Source of the DNA: Chara braunii
Taxonomy: Eukaryota; Streptophyta; Charophyceae; Charales; Characeae
Reading direction: 5' to 3'
Length of the DNA: 23,054 bases
Assembly (NCBI GenBank): GCA_003427395.1
Contig: BFEA01000175.1
Location: forward strand, 530,579-553,632
The position numbers and the translations under genes are program-made. Below are positions 18,024 to 23,054 of this stretch, piece after piece; position 1 is the stretch's first letter; the number at the start of each line of letters is the position of its first letter. The notes below the pieces were generated by a model. That model worked only from the letters and a program-made list of their open reading frames with translations. It made no database searches and was not told where the DNA came from.

Positions 18024-18500
18024 AGACAGCCAATCGTTCGCCGGGAGGGGAAAAGGAGGGGATCGGACTTTGCTAGAGGGAAGACGAAGAGGCATACAGG
18101 AAAGGAATGCGCAGCAAGAAGAGAAAATGGCGCGGGGATGCAGAGCGGGAGAAAGGGTTTACGCGGTGCGCAAAAAATTGAAAAAATAGCTGCGCGCGCA
18201 AAAAATTGAAATTCCTACCCCCGCTAATTCCCAACTGTTTCTTGAATTTCTTGGTGCGGCCGCTAACCGGGTAGCGGAAAAGGCCCTTAGAAAAAGAAAA
18301 ATAGACCCCGCTCTTCCCGACCACCTAGAATCCGTACTTCGGGGCTTACGCGCGATTCTTCGTTAAGGGTACGGGAAGCCGCAGAGTACAGATCCTGGCT
18401 TCTCACAAGCAACGGGATCCCTCCTGACTCCTTCTCCCTTCTTGGCTCCACCCCCTCACTAAGCAGAGCCCCAAGGTTAACAATACCCCTACGTACATCC
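18024..18500. other. Unassigned, possible SINE body on the minus strand
   Basis: This would be downstream of the tRNA-like head at 18505-18582 on the minus strand. No tail or target duplication is clear. The sequence shows no coding motif. Confidence 0.3.
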
Positions 18501-18504
18501 CACT

Positions 18505-18582
18505 ACCACCTGAGTGACTTCGAACACACACGACCTCGTCCATCATGCAATCTCCCCATCAACCCACTGAGCTACTGGGGAA
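18505..18582 (-). mobile_element. tRNA-derived SINE head (A and B boxes)
   Basis: On the minus strand, TAGCTCAGTGGG (18563-18574) is an exact match to the Pol III A-box consensus. GTTCGAAGTC (18516-18525) is a good B box, about 37 bases downstream, which is tRNA-like spacing. The intervening arms do not form a clean anticodon stem, so a SINE head or tRNA pseudogene is more likely than a functional tRNA. Confidence 0.55.
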
Positions 18583-18584
18583 TC

Positions 18585-18870
18585 TACTAGTTGGTTTTGT
18601 GTGCAATGCTGGACCAGCCGACAAACGAACAATCATCTTATGGCCTCAAATGCACAAACACTTGGAACCCCATGAACCAAGGAGGTCAGGCAGACCTCTC
18701 ATAACCCAGAGTCCCCAGGCCCAGCATACAACAACCATGGACGAAGACCCTTGGGTGGTGTGCAGGCAGTGTCTGTAATATCCTCATTACCTGCGTCAGG
18801 CGCTGTCAGCCCAAGGGGGCTTGGCGGCTCGCAGATGGATCATGGCTGTGTGTTATGTAAAAGCCCACCT
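18585..18870. other. Unassigned
   Basis: Ordinary-composition DNA lies between two tRNA-like modules. A 77-codon frame (18545-18778) has no recognisable product. Confidence 0.3.
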
Positions 18871-18876
18871 GTGCCC

Positions 18877-18931
18877 ATGAGCATGGATCAGATTTTTGAA
18901 CCCGCAACCTCAAAAACCACAATGCTCATGG
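18877..18931. repeat. Inverted repeat enclosing a B-box-like sequence
   Basis: CCATGAGCAT (about 18877-18886) is exactly complementary to ATGCTCATGG (about 18922-18931). Between them the minus strand reads GCGGGTTCAAAAATC, resembling a tRNA T-arm. The arrangement abuts the + strand A box at 18934. It may be a truncated tRNA-like unit inverted against its neighbour. Confidence 0.5.
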
Positions 18932-18996
18932 TATGGCTCAGTGGTTAGGGCACCGGTTGGAAATGAGCAATTGTAACAGTTGGACCCCTTTTTTCT
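18931..18996 (+). mobile_element. tRNA-like Pol III module (SINE head or tRNA pseudogene)
   Basis: TGGCTCAGTGG (18934-18944) is a strong A box. AGTTGGACCCC (18978-18988) matches the B-box consensus at most positions, with tRNA-like spacing, and a T run, a possible Pol III terminator, follows directly. No complete cloverleaf is evident. Confidence 0.5.
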
Positions 18997-18999
18997 TTT

Positions 19000-19320
19000 T
19001 TTTCTTTTTTTGGTGGTGGGCGGGGGGGGGCGCGGCGGCAGGGCGGCGGCATTTCTCGATTTACGCGCAGGGGCAAGGTCCCACTTGTGCAAATTAGGAG
19101 ATTTCGGCCGTTGATCTTTGCTATCTACGGTCAGTATCTCTTACTTTGTGCAAGTGGGCCCAGGCCCCAGCAGTCATTTGCTAATTAGTAATTACCCTTC
19201 TCTGTATAGTTCCAATTTTAACGGATGTATACACAGGCAGATCTAACTGAGCCATCGGCACACCGACATGTAATTAATTTCAAAAAAGGGAAAAGAATGC
19301 TCACCACCAACAGACCATGG
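19000..19320. other. Unassigned
   Basis: It contains a T-rich and then a G/C-rich patch (19010-19050), then unique-looking sequence. No gene is seen. Confidence 0.3.
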
Positions 19321-19367
19321 CAAGCGAGACTTTTTTTTTTTTTTTTTTTTTTTTTTGACCAAGCGAG
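19321..19367. mobile_element. Poly(T) insert between 8-bp direct repeats
   Basis: CAAGCGAG at 19321-19328 and 19360-19367 flanks a 31-base insert that is T26 (19331-19356) with a few edge bases. This fits a retroposed poly(A) tail, on the minus strand, inserted almost without a body. Homopolymer slippage plus a chance duplication is the alternative. Confidence 0.45.
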
Positions 19368-19957
19368 CCAGCTACACGAAGGCAGACCTCAAAACCTTTT
19401 TCTGCCATGGCTACAGACACACAGAGCTGTTCCCACAGGTAAATGGCTGGCTCGAAAATAGGATGCACATAGATCCAATGTGTTCTATATGCAGGAAAAA
19501 AAGGAGCGGTTCTATATGCAGGAAAAAGGACCAGTCCTGTGGTGCGAATGTATAGCATCCAAAAGAATATGGGCCTGATGGGAATGATTGTGGGTTATTA
19601 AGCATGTGGAAGGTAAATACTAAATACAAAGGTGGGATGAACGGTTTGTGGTGGATGGGGTAGACCAAGTGCCTAATGCAGTGAAGTGGCTCCAGGACTC
19701 CAGCAGGCTGGTGCTATGTTGCGGTTTCCTATAGAACGGCCAGGCCATAAAATGCATGTCATTTGCTCATTTGCACATTAAGAAATGATACACTATAATT
19801 TCGCAAAAGCGGCAAAACATTCCAGTCGGACTTTTTTTTATTATGTCATGAACCTCGTCCTCGCCGACGTCACGGCTCTGATTTGGTCATTTGGTCGGAC
19901 TGAGAAAAGAAGTTAATAATAATATTATATTAATAGGGCGAAGCACCGGCAATGCGC
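19368..19957. other. Unassigned, with a short tandem duplication
   Basis: GTTCTATATGCAGGAAAAA occurs twice (from about 19482 and 19509, offset 27). The rest is unassigned, with no credible coding frame. Confidence 0.4.
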
Positions 19958-20013
19958 CAGGACATGGTGGTGGTGGTGTTTTTTTTTTTTGTTTTTTTTT
20001 TTCAGGACATGGT
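19958..20013. mobile_element. Poly(T)-rich insert between 11-bp direct repeats
   Basis: CAGGACATGGT at 19958-19968 and 20003-20013 flanks a 34-base insert that is (GGT)n followed by a T-rich tract. The 11-bp duplication is in the range of LINE-made target-site duplications, so this looks like an extremely 5'-truncated retroposon on the minus strand. Confidence 0.55.
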
Positions 20014-20404
20014 TTGTCAAGTCGCGGGGAGAAAAGTTACCGATGCCGAAATTGACTGCTCGAGGGGTCTGCGTCGAGCCGCCGTGGCTAATGGGACCAC
20101 GTCCCCCATGAAGGTTACAAGACGTATTTACAAACTAATTAATCTGTCATCGGTGTGCGCTGGGGACCCAGAGCAGCTTCTCTGGTGAAACTTTCTGAAA
20201 AAATATTCTTGAAACTTTCTGAAAAAATATTCTTAGACAGTGTGTAGATGGGTTCTTGGTCCTGGTGAGAGGGCCCGAGAGCCTCAGGACAACTTAGTTT
20301 TTTTCTGGCGCCGTTTGGTGAAGAGGCCTGGAAAGCCTGCTGAGTTGTGTTCAAGTTGCAAGATACCCTGATCCTAAAGGACTTGAACATTTTTCTTCAT
20401 TATA
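20014..20404. other. Unassigned, with a perfect 24-bp tandem duplication
   Basis: A 24-base unit beginning GAAACTTTCTG and ending TATTCTT is repeated back to back at 20187-20210 and 20211-20234. No gene is recognised. Confidence 0.5.
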
Positions 20405-20459
20405 AGGACGCTGGACCCGATTTCCAGCAGGTGCAGCTCCCCACCAATAGACCGGAGCC
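20405..20459 (+). repeat. Solo copy of the dispersed GGACGCTGG hairpin repeat
   Basis: GGACGCTGGACCCGATTTCC is followed by AGCAGGTGCAGCTCCCCACC and AATAGACCGGAGCC. The first half matches the three LINE-proximal repeats and the whole matches 10900-10950. An A-rich tract and (AAAT)n follow at about 20470-20500, which would fit a retroposon tail. Confidence 0.75.
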
Positions 20460-21225
20460 ATCGAAAGGTTGAAAAAAAATAGAAATAAATAAATAAATAA
20501 ATATATATATATATATTTTTAATAATAAAATCAAATAAATGAAATTTACCTCTAGCTTAGGCTATGTACCAACGCGCTAATAATATCTGCCGAGATGAGT
20601 ATGGAGTGTTCCAAAACACCATTCGTCAAAAAAAAAAAAAAAAAAAAAACACCATTCGTCAAAAAAAAAAAGAAAAAAAAAGAAAAGGGATCCTGTTGAG
20701 TTCAGATGAAATGACATGACACGATTCGAAAACCCGATTCGCCAAGCACCAAAAAAAAAAGAAGAAGGATTTTTTTTTTTTTTTTTAAATCGCCGTCGCT
20801 CCGCATGCGCGTTGGGTCTCGTATGTCTGGCTTGGCTACGTGAGTCCCCTCAGCTGGCATCCAGGCCACGTGCCGGAATAGCGGACGCAAATATCTGGTC
20901 TTTTTTTTCTCCTTTTTTTTTTTTTTCGCAGAACGTAACTGTTTATGGACAGATGTTGCGTTGAAATTGTAAGGAAGAAAAAAAAGAAAGAAAAAATCAG
21001 ATGGATGCAGTAAGGTTCGTTAGAAGCTAATGTCGACCTCCTTTTTTTTTTTTTTTGGGAAAAGTCGAGTTTTTTTTCTTGTTTCACATCACAAGCCGAT
21101 TCAGCTCGCTTGATATCGTCCTCGTCTTTTCATATTTTTTATTGTTTTCATTTCTTTCTCCCCCAATTTTTTTGCTTGTTGCGGAGCGTTCTCGTCTTCT
21201 TCTAGAGTCGCCTCGGATTATTGGT
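20460..21225. other. AT-rich unassigned DNA with many homopolymer runs
   Basis: (AAAT)n and (AT)n occur at 20483-20516, and A or T runs of 10-20 bases occur repeatedly (for example 20628-20647, 20769-20786, 21041-21056). No coding frame is credible. Confidence 0.6.
20615..20660. mobile_element. Poly(A) insert between 13-bp direct repeats
   Basis: AACACCATTCGTC at 20615-20627 and 20648-20660 flanks exactly 20 A residues. Either a tail-only retroposition or slippage duplication of a unit ending in an A run would give this. The second copy is also followed by an A run. Confidence 0.45.
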
Positions 21226-21227
21226 CG

Positions 21228-21330
21228 TCTATATATACATATATATACATATATATCATATATACACATATATACATATACATATATATCGTATAAATAC
21301 ATATATATCGTCATATATATATTTATAACC
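21228..21330. repeat. TATATACA-type AT-rich microsatellite
   Basis: Imperfect TATATACA/TATATCG/TATATATA repeats span about 100 bases. Similar shorter tracts lie near 22085-22165. Confidence 0.9.
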
Positions 21331-21501
21331 GCTAGTTATTTTGTTTGGGTGGCTTCTGTTTAATGGGAAAGCGTGCTATTTTTAGTTTCCAGTTGTATTT
21401 AAAAAAAAATATGAAAAAAACAATAATAACGAAACGTATCCAGCGGCTCTAGCACACTCCATGGTAAGCGGCATCCAAACTACCTTAATCATTCGAAGAC
21501 A

Positions 21502-21518
21502 NAATCACNCCCCCNCCC

Positions 21519-21549
<31 letters not shown>

Positions 21550-21560
21550 NACNCCCGACN
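21502..21560. other. Ambiguous bases around an A run
   Basis: N occurs at 21502, 21509, 21515, 21550, 21553 and 21560 around a run of about 30 A residues. The sequence here is uncertain and probably reflects low base quality. Confidence 0.95.
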
Positions 21561-21581
21561 CCCTTCCTCTTACCTCGGGCC

Positions 21582-21739
21582 AGGTCCCACTAGCAAAGAG
21601 TATCGAATAAAGCGCCTGAATGTGGATGCGTTTTGGGCGGAGATGCAGAAATGAATATATTAATCACGCCTCTCTGCATTTATCCTCAACCACGTCCAGA
21701 TTCGGGCATTGAGTCCAATCCTCTTTGGTAGTGGGACCT
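21582..21739. mobile_element. Foldback element with about 75-bp inverted arms
   Basis: AGGTCCCACTAGCAAAGAG at 21582 and its inverted counterpart (CTCTTTG(G)TAGTGGGACCT, ending at 21739) begin two imperfectly complementary arms. They meet near a palindromic ATTAAT centre at about 21659-21664, so almost the whole 158 bases can fold. No coding capacity and no clear target duplication are seen. I infer a MITE-like element, superfamily unknown. Confidence 0.65.
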
Positions 21740-21783
21740 CTCCCCTCGTTATCTGGGGGAAAAAAAAAAAAAATCCAAGCCGC

Positions 21784-21801
21784 GGTCCCACTAGCAAAGA
21801 G
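21784..21801 (+). repeat. Solo end of the 21582 foldback element
   Basis: GGTCCCACTAGCAAAGAG is identical to the left tip of the foldback element 44 bases upstream. Similarity ends soon after, so it is a truncated copy or a partial duplication. Confidence 0.7.
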
Positions 21802-21934
21802 GACAGACCTTGTCCCAGGAAGTCGAGCACGTCCTCTATGAGAAAAGGCAACCTGAAAAAAAAAAACATAAGGAACGAAAAAAAAAAAAAAAAAAAAAAA
21901 AAAAACGTCTACGCAAATTTCTTATCAAAATTTC

Positions 21935-22330
21935 CACGATTTGCATGTCTCTCCTTCCAAGAGCCATCAAGAGGGAATTTTTTTTATTTTTTTTTTCTCC
22001 GTAAAATCGTACAGTTTATATTGCAAAAACTTGATGACAGAGGCCCGGGACCTCAAATATGTACCGTTGGGTCATCAATGTATAATACTGTATACACGCA
22101 TATATCGTCATAAAGATATATTTAAATATATCTGTCTCTCTAATATATTTATTTATAAATTATATCGTTTCCTGATTGATAATTTATGCCGTCCGTTGAG
22201 CCGTCAAGAGGAAGGGGATGCAATTACACCGTCCGTTTTTTTTTTGTTTTTTTTTTTAATCGTTTCCCGATTAATTATATACCGTCCATTGAGCCAGCCA
22301 TGAAGAGAAGGAAGATCAATTACCACATTT
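21935..22330. repeat. Diverged direct repeats, offset about 95 bp
   Basis: Blocks starting near 22164 and 22259 share ATCGTTTCC(T/C)GATTAAT-like, ACCGTCC(G/A)TTGAGCC and GAAG(G)...ATCAATTAC segments. A weaker third block with GAGCCATCAAGAGG lies at about 21960-22010. T-rich tracts separate them. Confidence 0.55.
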
Positions 22331-23054
22331 TATTTATTTATTTTTTAATAGTAATTACCTCAATTTCCCACAATGGTCCTTGACATTACGTGGGGGGAAA
22401 AACAAACATCCCCAAAACGAAAAACGAAGGAAAATTGAAATTGAAAATTCAATTGCGAATTTGCGATTGCAAATGGCAACTTGAAAATTTTTGCAATTTA
22501 ATTTCCCGAAACTGTGATAAAAAAAAAAAAACTTTAAAAAGTGAAAATCCGTGTCTTATCGTGATTCTCACTCTCCACGTCCCGAGTGCCCGATTCTTTT
22601 TCCCCAATTTTTTTCAAAATTTTTCAAAATTGAAAAGTCCCTTTTTTTTTTTCTATTTTCTGTCCATCACCATCATGTCTCTGACCACCTTCTTGCCCCG
22701 AGCAAAACGCACCCTCATCCTGACTGTATCCGACTGAGAAATTAGCTTGTATTCATTCCTTACAAGGGTGCGTTGTGTTCGGGGGCGACGGTACCTCCTT
22801 GCCCCATACACGACGCTCAGTCACTATGAATGCGAATCGAGCAGCTCATTACTCACCGTTCCTTCAAGGTGTTTATTTATTTGTTTATTTAATATTTGTT
22901 TATATGTTAATTCCCATCTACCCTTACTCGCACTGGGGAACTTTCTCTCTCTCTCTCTGTTCCTTCTCCACCCCCCCACCCCCCCGTTCTTTTTCTCTTC
23001 TCTTTTTTCCCAGGAAACCAACAAGGAATAATAGAAAACGCCTACCATCTGCAT
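22331..23054. other. AT-rich unassigned DNA to the window end
   Basis: It includes A-rich and T-rich tracts, a (TTTA)-type patch at about 22872-22905, a CT-rich patch at 22944-22958 and a pyrimidine-rich end. Open frames here have no recognised product. Confidence 0.4.

Noticed and set aside
17742-18209. 155-codon charged frame and its 114-codon antisense frame
   Set aside because: Both overlap the perfect hairpin, show no family features, and coding sense cannot be told apart between strands.
18505-18582. Functional tRNA gene
   Set aside because: Pol III boxes are good but no clean anticodon stem or complete cloverleaf can be drawn.
1-23054. CRISPR array, bacterial operon or phage system
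   Set aside because: Repeats are microsatellites and minisatellites without regular unique spacers, and the genes and introns are eukaryotic.
1-23054. Window as native mitochondrial DNA
   Set aside because: Only about 0.9 kb is mitochondrial-like and rearranged. The rest is LINE, MITE and SINE-type sequence with long microsatellites typical of nuclear DNA.

Overview
The window looks like nuclear DNA of a green plant, either a land plant or a charophyte-type alga. The pointers are a mitochondrial nad4 exon preceded by the domain V and VI end of a plant-type group II intron, and a mitochondrial large-subunit rRNA fragment carrying a group I intron. Both sit among decayed transposons, long homopolymers and microsatellites. 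I find no intact protein-coding gene. This is a transposon and repeat graveyard, and most open frames longer than 60 codons are chance frames or repeat-encoded.

Layout. 1-1138: a (CT)n array, AT repeats and unassigned flank with a TATA-like site. 1139 to about 8400: one full-length but dead non-LTR retrotransposon (LINE) of L1/Tx1-like organisation. ORF1 (1139-2959) keeps one reading frame but has six in-frame stops. ORF2 (about 3001-8015) has an APE endonuclease, a reverse transcriptase, a CCHC zinc-binding region and an unusual proline-rich C-terminal tail, broken by at least six frameshifts and three stops. Three hairpin repeats follow at 8252-8386, and related copies recur at 10900 and 20405. 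8400-9900: unassigned DNA with a 28-base G run and a degenerate ~95-bp minisatellite. About 9960-10898: a nuclear copy of mitochondrial DNA (NUMT) in which the end of a nad4 intron plus nad4 exon is joined to an antisense LSU rRNA fragment and its group I intron.

11837-15462: two oppositely oriented copies of a composite low-complexity element flank a region that holds a (GA)n array, a 315-bp foldback MITE (13356-13670) with a near-perfect 8-bp target duplication, a 172-bp tandem duplication and a possible second LINE fragment. 15463-17480: A-rich DNA, a degenerate minisatellite and, at 16876-16931, a complete type III hammerhead self-cleaving ribozyme with every core nucleotide present. 17480-20460: a perfect-armed hairpin (17957-18023), two tRNA-derived Pol III promoter modules of SINE type, homopolymer inserts flanked by short direct repeats, and a solo copy of the dispersed hairpin. 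20460-23054: AT-rich simple sequence, a second foldback element (21582-21739) and ambiguous bases near 21502-21560.

The elements do not form a pathway. What links them is retroposition: a dead autonomous LINE, SINE-type heads, poly(A)/poly(T)-only inserts with target duplications, and a hammerhead of the kind carried by plant retrozymes. The strongest items for follow-up are the hammerhead, the group I intron inside a rearranged NUMT, and the two foldback elements.
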